64,000 bases of DNA from Synergistaceae bacterium (GTDB lineage: Bacteria; Synergistota; Synergistia; Synergistales; Aminobacteriaceae): positions 1 through 64,000 of the forward strand of contig JAFSKV010000023.1 in NCBI GenBank assembly GCA_017448795.1, given 5' to 3'. Positions 1 through 6,581 of the stretch are shown here, one piece after another. A program made the translations under genes and the position numbers. Under the pieces are notes generated by a model. It did no database searches. It saw only the letters and a program-made list of their open reading frames with translations, and had not been told where the DNA came from. Each line of letters opens with the position of its first letter. Position 1 is the first letter of the stretch.

Positions 1-345
1 CTCAACGGCGGGAGTCTCTGCTGTCGTGTCCTCACTCACTGGCTCAACGGCGGCGGGAGTCTCTGCTGTCGTGTCCTCACTCACTGGCTCAACGGCGGGA
101 GTCTCTGCTGTCGTGTCCTCACTCACTGGCTCAACGGCGGCGGGAGTCTCTGCTGTCGTGTCCTCACTCACTGGCTCAACGGCGGGAGTCTCTGCTGTCG
201 TGTCCTCACTCACTGGCTCAACAACGGGAGTCTCTGCGGGTTTGTCCTCACTCACTGGCTCAACGGCGGGAGTCTCTGCTGTCGTGTCCTCACTTGTCGG
301 CTCAACGGCGGCGGGAGTCTCTGCGGGTTTGTCCTCACTCACAGG
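1..345 (-). repeat. In-frame 42/45-bp tandem repeat, eight copies
   Basis: Copies of a unit beginning CTCAACGGCGGGAGTCTC start at 1, 43, 88, 130, 175, 217, 259 and 301. Spacings are 42, 45, 42, 45, 42, 42 and 42 bases. The 45-base form carries one extra GCG codon, so the frame is kept. On the coding (minus) strand the unit encodes VEPVSEDTTAETPA, or the 15-residue form with an added Ala. The alternation gives a higher-order 87-bp dimer over the first two pairs. Copies nearest the folded domain are the most diverged (for example KPAETP in place of TTAETP). The array continues past the window edge. Confidence 0.95.
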
Positions 346-1434
346 GGACTCATCACTGCTGACTTCCTCAACCGACACAATAGGGAATATATCCCCTGAC
401 TGCTCTTCGTCATTTGATGTTACGGTGCTGGCAAAAAGTTCCTCGTCATTAATCACAACATTTGCCTTCTGACGCAGTGCCGCTTCATATGCAAGAATCC
501 TTATACGCTCCTCCTGCTGTATAAGAAGATTCCTTATGTCCCGGCTTAATTCGCTGTAAGGAGTCGTTGCCGCCTCAACATGCGATGTCTTCACAGCAAC
601 CGCATAATCCCCGCTCCCAACCTCAAACACAGGACTCACAGCCCCGACATCAAGAGAATCAAGAACGCTAAGAACCCCAATCTTGAACGCGCTGGCAGGC
701 AGCATTACGGGGGACTTGGTGATGTTGATTACGTCCCTTGAGGCAAGAGCGTCGCCGGAAGCTATAACATCCCAGCTTTCACCGCCCGCTATCATGTCCC
801 GGAAATATTCAGCGTCCGCGCTCGTCCTGAAATCGGCTAAATGTAGCATGAAACCTTCAGGCCTCGAATACATTATGCCCTTCATTGTGTCGTAATATTC
901 AACGGCCTTGTCCTCGCTGATTGTTACCTCGCCTATCTCTGAACGCCTGAGCTTATCCGCCGCCATACTGCGCGCAAGAGTCCTCCTGTAATCCTCCGGC
1001 TTCATCCCTGACTGCGCAAGTAACTGATAGAACGCCTCACGTGTCGGAAAATATGTGTCGGCATAATTCTTCATGGCCGCGTCAGCCTCCGCGTCAGACA
1101 CCGTGATTCCCTTCTCCTGGACTTCCTTCGCAAGCTGGGACTCTAATATCGCCTCGTCAAGCACCGCCCTGTATATCGCAGGCATGTCAATTGACACTAC
1201 ACTTCTTGTGCTGTAGGTGCTGAGATAGCTTCTCAGACGCTGCTCAAGCTCCGAACGCATAAGGGAACGTCCGTTGATCTGCGCGACCTCGTAATCTGCC
1301 ATCGAGCCGTCAGGATTCCGCGAAGGTGTGCGCCTTGTCCCCCTGCCCTCGTACATGAGGAATGTAGACAGCAGGAACGCGACAACAATTATCGCCATGA
1401 TCCATTTCATTTGTGTGCGCAGAAATTTCATCAT
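1..1434 (-). CDS. SurA-like/PpiC-type periplasmic foldase, partial
   Basis: The open frame runs off the left edge, so the C-terminus is missing. The start is ATG at 1434, immediately followed by a second ATG; AGAGGG lies about 12 bases upstream. The protein has a short basic N-terminus and one membrane anchor (about residues 10-28: WIMAIIVVAFLLSTFLM). A SurA_N-like helical region follows (about 45-200, with GRSLMRSELEQRL and LDEAILESQLAKE), then a short parvulin-like segment around 205-300. An acidic Thr/Pro-rich repeat tail begins near residue 360. Proteins of this family are inner-membrane-anchored chaperones, with or without prolyl isomerase activity, that assist exported proteins. The repeat tail probably acts as an extended periplasmic spacer, which is inference. 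It is transcribed in the same direction as polA, 81 bases downstream of it. Family assignment is fairly sure; isomerase activity is not established. Confidence 0.75.
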   Translation of the reverse strand, partial: MMKFLRTQMKWIMAIIVVAFLLSTFLMYEGRGTRRTPSRNPDGSMADYEVAQINGRSLMRSELEQRLRSYLSTYSTRSVVSIDMPAIYRAVLDEAILESQLAKEVQEKGITVSDAEADAAMKNYADTYFPTREAFYQLLAQSGMKPEDYRRTLARSMAADKLRRSEIGEVTISEDKAVEYYDTMKGIMYSRPEGFMLHLADFRTSADAEYFRDMIAGGESWDVIASGDALASRDVINITKSPVMLPASAFKIGVLSVLDSLDVGAVSPVFEVGSGDYAVAVKTSHVEAATTPYSELSRDIRNLLIQQEERIRILAYEAALRQKANVVINDEELFASTVTSNDEEQSGDIFPIVSVEEVSSDESPVSEDKPAETPAAVEPTSEDTTAETPAVEPVSEDKPAETPVVEPVSEDTTAETPAVEPVSEDTTAETPAAVEPVSEDTTAETPAVEPVSEDTTAETPAAVEPVSEDTTAETPAVE

Positions 1435-1515
1435 GATGAGATAAAACCCTCTTTCTGTAAATTTTTCAGTACGTAGTTTTCACGATTTGTAGATTTTAGC
1501 ACATACTAAGCAATT

Positions 1516-3879
1516 TTACACATCAGCAAGATACCTGCCCGCCTTAGTCTCAGCCTCAAGGTGTGAAATCTCCCCTCCAGACTCAATCATCACACGCCGC
1601 AAAACTTCTGAGACTTCTTCCGCCTCATCCGCGCGGCATTCACAGACAAGTGAGTCATGAACCTGAAGCACAAGCTCCGCCCTTCCTGAAGACGAGAAAT
1701 TTATCATCGCCCGCCTTGCAGTGTCAGCCGCTGTGCCTTGTATGGGCGAGTTGATTAACGCCCTGTCCAACGCCGGGCCCTTCGCGGGAATCTCCTTCAC
1801 AGGCCTTATTCTCCCGGCAAGAGTCCGTGAATACCCCCGTTCCTTTGCACCGCTCACAAGTCCGTCAATGAACGCCTCAATTCCCGGCAAAGCCTCAAAG
1901 TACCGGGTCATTATGTCCCTCGATTCAGCCCGGCTGACTCCGAGCCTCTCAGACAATCCGAATGCGCTCATCCCGTAAAGAAGCCCAAAGTTCACCATCT
2001 TAGCCGCCCGTCTCATCTCAGGCGTAACAAACCCAGGCATTACCCCGAAAACCCACGAGGCCGTTTCCGTGTGAATGTCCCTTCCGTCAGCAAAAGCCTC
2101 AATCAGTTTCCCTTCACCCGACATGTGAGCGAGGACTCTAAGCTCAATCTGAGAATAGTCAGCGGACACAAATACATTTCCGGGGGTGACCGGGAGGAGT
2201 CCTGCCTTGATTTTTCCCGCCCATTCACCGAAAGCCGGGATGTTCTGCAGGTTGGGATCTCTTGAGCTGAGTCTTCCTGTTCCTGTAGCAGCAGGCTCAA
2301 ACGTTGTATGTATTATCCCGTCATTGCCGGCCGCTTTCTGGAGGGGGATAACGAAGCCTGATAACATCTTTGAGATTTCGCGGTGTTCGAGAATCAATGC
2401 GGGTATATGGCCTCCTTCCTGTGCCGCAAGTTTCTCAAGCACTCCTGCCCCTGTAGCGTATGAAGTCCTGCTCTTTGTTTTTGCTGACGGGGTAAAGCCC
2501 AGACGCTCGAAAAGAAGCCATGACACTTGAGCGGGGGAATTTACGTTTATCCTTACACCTGTAACACCGGCTAATTGAAGCTCAATGTCCGAGATTCTCG
2601 CCTCAAGCTCCGTCTGCAAAAGCGCGAATTTCTCAGGGTCAATCCTGATGCCGTGATCTTCCATTTGATTCAGCACAGGGATCAAAGGCAGGTCAAGCCC
2701 GGACATGACATCATTCAGTCCGTCATAAGAGGCAATTTCCGCGTTGATTCCCCCGGCGGTTAATGCGAGAGATTCGGGGGGGTTGTCGCTCTCCTCAATG
2801 GCTTTAATCAGGAGGGGAAATTTCTTTCCTGCCTCGTCGGGATGGAGAAGGTAATAGGCCGTCTTCATGTCCCAGATTCTGAGGTCTTCTGTGAACCGTG
2901 AGGGATTCCGGCGCATTTCGTCCTTATAGTCGCGCGTGATCATGTCGCAATTTGGCGGGGAGGCGGCTTCTTTCGGGAAAAATTCGCGGGGTAGAGGCTT
3001 CTTCCTGCTTCCTATGCGTTCGAGGACACGTGTAAGCCCAAGCCTGAGAGCGAGTGCTTCTGCCTCCGTGAAATTCATCGTGAAGTTCACGCAGTCATCC
3101 ATAAAACTTGGCTCATCGTCAAACAGGTTATCCCTAAGAATTGTGAGATTGTCGCGCGTCCAAAGTGAGGCATCAGGCCCGGCGGCTTCGAGTTTTCTGC
3201 GGACTGGTTTCGGCAGCTGGTCAAGCGAGGCGTAAATCATTTCAAGCGTCGGGAACTTTGCGAGAATTTTTTTCGCTGTAACCTCGCCTATTCCGTGGAT
3301 GCCCTTGATGTTGTCGGCGTTGTCGCCCACTATCGCGAGGTAGTCCGGCATTGAGAGCGGGGAAAAACCGTATTCCCTGACGAACCGGGATGTGTCGTAG
3401 ACTTCCGCGCCTGTAACGCCGTTCTTCAGCGGTCTAACAATCCTCACATGGCCGCTGAGAATCTGGAAAAGGTCTTTGTCTGACGAAAGCACAACGACTT
3501 CATAGCCTTCACGTTCAGCTAGGCGGGCAATTGACGCGGCGGCATCATCTGCTTCAACCCCTTCACGTATGACGGTCTTTATCCCGCACAGCCTCAGCAG
3601 TTCCTGCAATATGGGGAGCTGTATTCTCAGGTCGTCGGCAAGGGGCGGCCTTCCTGCCTTGTAGTCAGCCAGCAGCTCGTGCCTGAAAGTTTTTCCCTTC
3701 GCGTCAAAGACAGCAACAGTGCAGTCGGGCATCAAGTCATCTTGAACCCTGTAAAGCATGTTCATGAAGCCCACGATAGTAGCAGTTGGCGTGCCGTCAG
3801 GGGCAGTAAGGTTTACGGCCAAAGCATGAAATCCGCGGTGAGCGAGGCTGTGTCCGTCAACAATAAGAAACGTCTTGAT
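1516..3879 (-). CDS. polA: DNA polymerase I, short form with reduced 3'-5' exonuclease region
   Basis: Repair and Okazaki-fragment polymerase. The N-terminal 5'-3' exonuclease shows DGHSLAHRGFHAL, VVLSSDKDLFQIL and the helix-hairpin stretch GDNADNIKGIHGIGEVTAKK. The polymerase domain shows motif A DYSQIELRVLAH, motif B RRAAKMVNFGLLYGMSAFGL and motif C QVHDSLVCE. Between them only about 100-120 residues remain where a full 3'-5' exonuclease domain needs about 190, and the DxE metal motif is not visible, so proofreading is probably absent. Length is about 787 residues against roughly 830-930 for full-size family members. The start is unusual. The place where family members begin (M-K-x-F-L-I-V-D-G-H-S-L) reads ATC-AAG-ACG and lies 8 bases after GAGG of the Shine-Dalgarno sequence GAGGTGAT. 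The only in-frame GTG (3888) lies inside that Shine-Dalgarno sequence, and the nearest in-frame ATG (4044) is inside the divergent gene. Identity is certain; the ATC start is inference. Confidence 0.93.
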   Translation of the reverse strand: MKTFLIVDGHSLAHRGFHALAVNLTAPDGTPTATIVGFMNMLYRVQDDLMPDCTVAVFDAKGKTFRHELLADYKAGRPPLADDLRIQLPILQELLRLCGIKTVIREGVEADDAAASIARLAEREGYEVVVLSSDKDLFQILSGHVRIVRPLKNGVTGAEVYDTSRFVREYGFSPLSMPDYLAIVGDNADNIKGIHGIGEVTAKKILAKFPTLEMIYASLDQLPKPVRRKLEAAGPDASLWTRDNLTILRDNLFDDEPSFMDDCVNFTMNFTEAEALALRLGLTRVLERIGSRKKPLPREFFPKEAASPPNCDMITRDYKDEMRRNPSRFTEDLRIWDMKTAYYLLHPDEAGKKFPLLIKAIEESDNPPESLALTAGGINAEIASYDGLNDVMSGLDLPLIPVLNQMEDHGIRIDPEKFALLQTELEARISDIELQLAGVTGVRINVNSPAQVSWLLFERLGFTPSAKTKSRTSYATGAGVLEKLAAQEGGHIPALILEHREISKMLSGFVIPLQKAAGNDGIIHTTFEPAATGTGRLSSRDPNLQNIPAFGEWAGKIKAGLLPVTPGNVFVSADYSQIELRVLAHMSGEGKLIEAFADGRDIHTETASWVFGVMPGFVTPEMRRAAKMVNFGLLYGMSAFGLSERLGVSRAESRDIMTRYFEALPGIEAFIDGLVSGAKERGYSRTLAGRIRPVKEIPAKGPALDRALINSPIQGTAADTARRAMINFSSSGRAELVLQVHDSLVCECRADEAEEVSEVLRRVMIESGGEISHLEAETKAGRYLADV

Positions 3880-3912
3880 GTGAATCACCTCAATGTAAAT
3901 GTGAATGCGAGA

Positions 3913-3920
3913 ATTATAAT
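3913..3920. promoter_or_regulatory. Palindromic -10 box shared by polA and the macrodomain operon
   Basis: ATTATAAT is its own reverse complement and supplies TATAAT on each strand (3915-3920 plus, 3913-3918 minus). It lies 32 bases before the TTG start of the plus gene and 34 bases before the polA start region. No strong -35 hexamer is visible on either side, so shared promoter use is inferred from position and consensus -10 sequence only. Confidence 0.5.
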
Positions 3921-3951
3921 ATGGCTCAAATTCTGAGGACGGAGGAATATA

Positions 3952-4722
3952 TTGTTGGACGGAAAATTGCGCTTCCTCATTGACTGCCTTCTTGAAGACA
4001 TGCCGGAAAGACGTGAAGAGGCCCGGAACATCCAGGACTCTCACATGCTGCTCCGCGCCCTAATGAATCTCAGAGTGCCGGGAAAAACTTTATCCCCCGA
4101 ATTTTTCCGGGTTCAGGATGAATATTTGTCTGCCGTGAGGGACGCTAAAGGGGTTGTTGACTGTGAGACTTTCCCGGAAGTTTTGCCGGGAATTTCGCTG
4201 TGGAAGGGGGACATTACCCGGCTGAAGTGTGATGCGATTGTGAACGCGGCCAACTCGTTACTGCTTGGGTGCTTCATACCTTGCCACAGGTGCATAGACA
4301 ACGCGATACATTCGGCGGCAGGGTTACAGCTCCGTGATGAATGCTACAGCCTCATGAGCGCGCAGGGACATGAAGAGCCTACGGGCCGGGCGAAAATCAC
4401 ACGAGGCTACAATCTCCCGGCCAGGCACGTAATACACACGGTAGGGCCGGTAGTCTCAGGAGAATTGACGGAGGAACATTGCCGGGAACTTGAGGGCTGC
4501 TACAGGTCATGCCTTGGCTGCGCGGAGGACAACGGGCTTCACAGCGTGGCTTTCTGCTGTATATCGACGGGGGAATTTCATTTCCCGAACGCTGAGGCGG
4601 CAAGAATTGCAGTGAGGACGGTGAAGGAATTTCTGCGTGGGACTCACACAGTCAGCAAAGTAATCTTCAACGTATTCAAGGATTACGACTACGAACTATA
4701 CAGGGAGGAACTGCGGCCATGA
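3952..4722 (+). CDS. Zn-type macrodomain protein-ADP-ribose hydrolase
   Basis: 256 residues from a TTG start 6 bases after GGAGG. An N-terminal helical region (1-70) is followed by a macrodomain (about 75-255). ADP-ribose-binding motifs are visible: GDITRLKCDAIVNAANSLLL and the phosphate loop ISTGEFHFP. The segment GCFIPCHRCIDNAIHSAAG matches the zinc-containing macrodomain class, in which Cys/His residues hold a metal at the active site. Members of that class remove ADP-ribose placed on target proteins by an adjacent SirTM. Here the SirTM gene follows with an ATGA overlap, supporting the same writer/eraser pairing. The GcvH-like carrier and lipoate ligase genes often found with such pairs are not nearby, so the target is unknown. 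Family assignment is strong; the target is not assigned. Confidence 0.9.
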   Translation: MLDGKLRFLIDCLLEDMPERREEARNIQDSHMLLRALMNLRVPGKTLSPEFFRVQDEYLSAVRDAKGVVDCETFPEVLPGISLWKGDITRLKCDAIVNAANSLLLGCFIPCHRCIDNAIHSAAGLQLRDECYSLMSAQGHEEPTGRAKITRGYNLPARHVIHTVGPVVSGELTEEHCRELEGCYRSCLGCAEDNGLHSVAFCCISTGEFHFPNAEAARIAVRTVKEFLRGTHTVSKVIFNVFKDYDYELYREELRP

Positions 4723-5546
4723 TTGAGCGTCTGAGGAAGGCAATCAATGAGTCAGAGGCAATAGTGATAGGGGCAGGCGCAGGATTGTCCACGTCTGCGG
4801 GCTACACGTATTCTGGCGAACGTTTCACGGAGAATTTTGCTGACTTTGAGGAGAGATACGGCTTCACGGACATGTATTCCGGGGGCTTCTGCCCATACCC
4901 TACACCTAATGAGTTCTGGGCTTTCTGGAGCCGCAATGTTTTCATCAACCGCTACAGCGAGATACCCAAGCCCGTTTACTCTGACCTGCTGAGGCTTGTT
5001 GACGGTAGAAATTATTTCGTCATCACCACGAACGTAGATCATTGCTTCCAGCGTTCAGGCTTCGACAAATCGCGGCTGTTCTACACGCAGGGGGATTACG
5101 GACTGTTTCAGTGTTCTCTTCCGTGCCACAGCAAGACCTACGACAACGAGGCGGCAATAACGGCCATGTATGAGCGTCAAAGTGATATGAGAGTCCCCGA
5201 TGAGCTTATCCCGCGCTGTCCTGTCTGCGGGCGGCCTATGAGCATGAATTTGCGGGTTGATGATACTTTTGTTGAGGATGAGGGCTGGCACGAGGCTGCG
5301 GGGCGTTACGCGGATTTCCTCAGCGCGAATTATGAGGCAAAAACTTTGTTCCTCGACTTGGGGTCAGGCATGAATACCCCGGTGATATTCAAGTTTCCTT
5401 TCTGGAAGATGACACGTGAAAGGCCTGATGCTCTTTACGCCTGCGTGAATTTGGGCGGGGCTTACGTCCCGGCAAGGGCGGGTATTTCCGGGCGTTCAGT
5501 CTGCATTGACGGTGATATTGGCGCGGTGATTCGTGAATTGCTGTGA
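4719..5546 (+). CDS. SirTM-class sirtuin (protein ADP-ribosyltransferase candidate)
   Basis: 275 residues. The ATG overlaps the macrodomain stop (ATGA). NAD-binding motifs of the Sir2 fold are visible: GAGAGLSTSAGYTYSG near the N-terminus and TTNVDHCFQRSGF near residue 105. Where deacetylating sirtuins carry the catalytic His-Gly, this protein reads TQGDYG, a replacement I associate with SirTM enzymes, which transfer ADP-ribose rather than remove acyl groups. A structural zinc site is suggested by CSLPC and CPVCG. The segment NLRVDDTFVEDEGWHEAAGR is typical of the class. The neighbour upstream is the matching eraser and the gene downstream is an AlbA_2 protein that overlaps by 14 bases. ADP-ribosyl transfer is inferred from family and context. 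Confidence 0.88.
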   Translation: MIERLRKAINESEAIVIGAGAGLSTSAGYTYSGERFTENFADFEERYGFTDMYSGGFCPYPTPNEFWAFWSRNVFINRYSEIPKPVYSDLLRLVDGRNYFVITTNVDHCFQRSGFDKSRLFYTQGDYGLFQCSLPCHSKTYDNEAAITAMYERQSDMRVPDELIPRCPVCGRPMSMNLRVDDTFVEDEGWHEAAGRYADFLSANYEAKTLFLDLGSGMNTPVIFKFPFWKMTRERPDALYACVNLGGAYVPARAGISGRSVCIDGDIGAVIRELL

Positions 5547-6462
5547 GGCTGAATCTTTCGGCAGGGATGAGGCGCGGAAAATCCCTGAGACAGTGTGCGC
5601 TTTCGCAAATTCTTCCGGGGGCAGGATTGTCTGCGAGGGCTTTGACCCGGCGGACTTGCTTCCTTCGGGAGTGCCTTGCGTCAGGGAGAGTCCTTTTTCC
5701 GTTTACATTCCTCCGCTTGAATGGCACAAGAAGCCCGTAATACTTAATGGCCGGGTTTATAGGCGCGTTGAAGGCGAAAATCTCATCTCAGGCCTGCGTG
5801 CTAAATCCATCATGGCCGAGGACTCAAACGAGCCCTCAAGGGATGACTGGCCGTGTGAAGCCGCGCTGAATTATGCTGACACAGGGAGCTTTCTCGCGAG
5901 AATTTCCGGGCTTAACAGGAACATGAGCCGCTGCACAAAAACGGAGCTTCTGAGACGATGCGGGGTTTACTCCGGGAAATATCTCACGTTCGCGGGTGCG
6001 CTTATGCTCGGCGAAATCGTGAGAATCTCCGCGAGGCTCGATTACTCAGGGGGGCATTCTGAAATTGAAGCCTTGAACATATGGAGTGCCTGCACAAGAA
6101 TTTTGCCGCGCCTGACTTCCGTTTTGTCTGAGAAATGTGCCGATGCCTTCCGGGAATTGTTCATCAACGCCCTTCTTCATGCCGACTACAACGCCGACAG
6201 ACGCATAAACATAGCCATAACTTCACCGCCTCTGACAGTTACAGCCGACAACCCGGGTACAATACGCGGGGCAATACGGAATCACAGGCTCGCGAAAATG
6301 TTTGCCCTATCAGGAATAACAGGAGGAAGACCTCACGGCCTCGACATAATACGAAGCTATATGCCAAACTTCACGCTGAAACAAGACATGCTCACTCTAA
6401 GGACAACTGCATTGCTCAGGCTTGAAGGAAGAAGGGAGCTTCCTGACCCTGTCATTCTCTGA
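5533..6462 (+). CDS. AlbA_2/Schlafen-type putative ATP-binding protein
   Basis: 309 residues from GTG at 5533, inside the end of the SirTM gene (14-base overlap, so translational coupling is likely). The N-terminus has the AlbA_2 pattern EAESF...KIPETVCAFANSSGGRIVCE. The C-terminal half has the second conserved block of this family, FRELFINALLHADYNADR followed by ITSPPLTVTADNPG, which resembles a GHKL-like ATP-binding site. The usual second GxxG part of the first block is weak. Proteins of this group are annotated as ATP-binding transcriptional regulators and some sit in defence loci. Its role with a SirTM/macrodomain pair is unknown. The N-terminus starts very close to the conserved block, so the first residues of the domain may be shortened. 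Domain assignment is moderate; function is not assigned. Confidence 0.75.
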   Translation: MNCCEAESFGRDEARKIPETVCAFANSSGGRIVCEGFDPADLLPSGVPCVRESPFSVYIPPLEWHKKPVILNGRVYRRVEGENLISGLRAKSIMAEDSNEPSRDDWPCEAALNYADTGSFLARISGLNRNMSRCTKTELLRRCGVYSGKYLTFAGALMLGEIVRISARLDYSGGHSEIEALNIWSACTRILPRLTSVLSEKCADAFRELFINALLHADYNADRRINIAITSPPLTVTADNPGTIRGAIRNHRLAKMFALSGITGGRPHGLDIIRSYMPNFTLKQDMLTLRTTALLRLEGRRELPDPVIL

Positions 6463-6488
6463 AAGTTTGCCCACCGTAACAAAAAAAC

Positions 6489-6517
6489 TTGACCGGCAAA
6501 TTAACCGCTGGTAAAAT
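6489..6517 (+). promoter_or_regulatory. Sigma70-type promoter of the iron operon
   Basis: TTGACC (6489-6494), a 17-base spacer, and TAAAAT (6512-6517). It lies 65 bases before the TTG start of the FTR1 gene and after the AlbA_2 stop. Hexamers and spacing fit consensus well. Confidence 0.65.
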
Positions 6518-6525
6518 TCATCCCA

Positions 6526-6540
6526 TCAAAGAAAGTTTGA
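6526..6540. promoter_or_regulatory. Inverted repeat, candidate operator of the iron operon
   Basis: TCAAA-GAAAG-TTTGA is a perfect 5-5-5 inverted repeat starting 9 bases after the -10 box, about where transcription should begin. The nonamer GAAAGTTTG inside it also occurs at 6461-6469, exactly 70 bases upstream. A DtxR-type regulator is encoded at the end of this cluster and would be the first candidate to bind here. Binding is inference. Confidence 0.35.
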
Positions 6541-6581
6541 CCGATATAATTTCCACACGATAAGAAGGAGTCTGACCTCAC

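Noticed and set aside
1-345. CRISPR array
   Set aside because: There are no unique spacers; units are contiguous, multiples of three and encode a regular peptide.
26-472. Rightward open frame over the repeat region
   Set aside because: It is the mirror of the SurA-like repeat tail on the minus strand; it has no Shine-Dalgarno sequence and exists because the 42/45-bp units keep all frames open.
3886-3888. GTG 3888 as polA start
   Set aside because: This GTG is part of the Shine-Dalgarno sequence GAGGTGAT itself and would have no ribosome-binding site of its own; kept only as an alternative.
4719-5546. Classical protein deacetylase sirtuin
   Set aside because: The catalytic His-Gly is replaced by Gln-Gly and the gene is fused in an operon with a Zn-macrodomain, which indicates the SirTM class.
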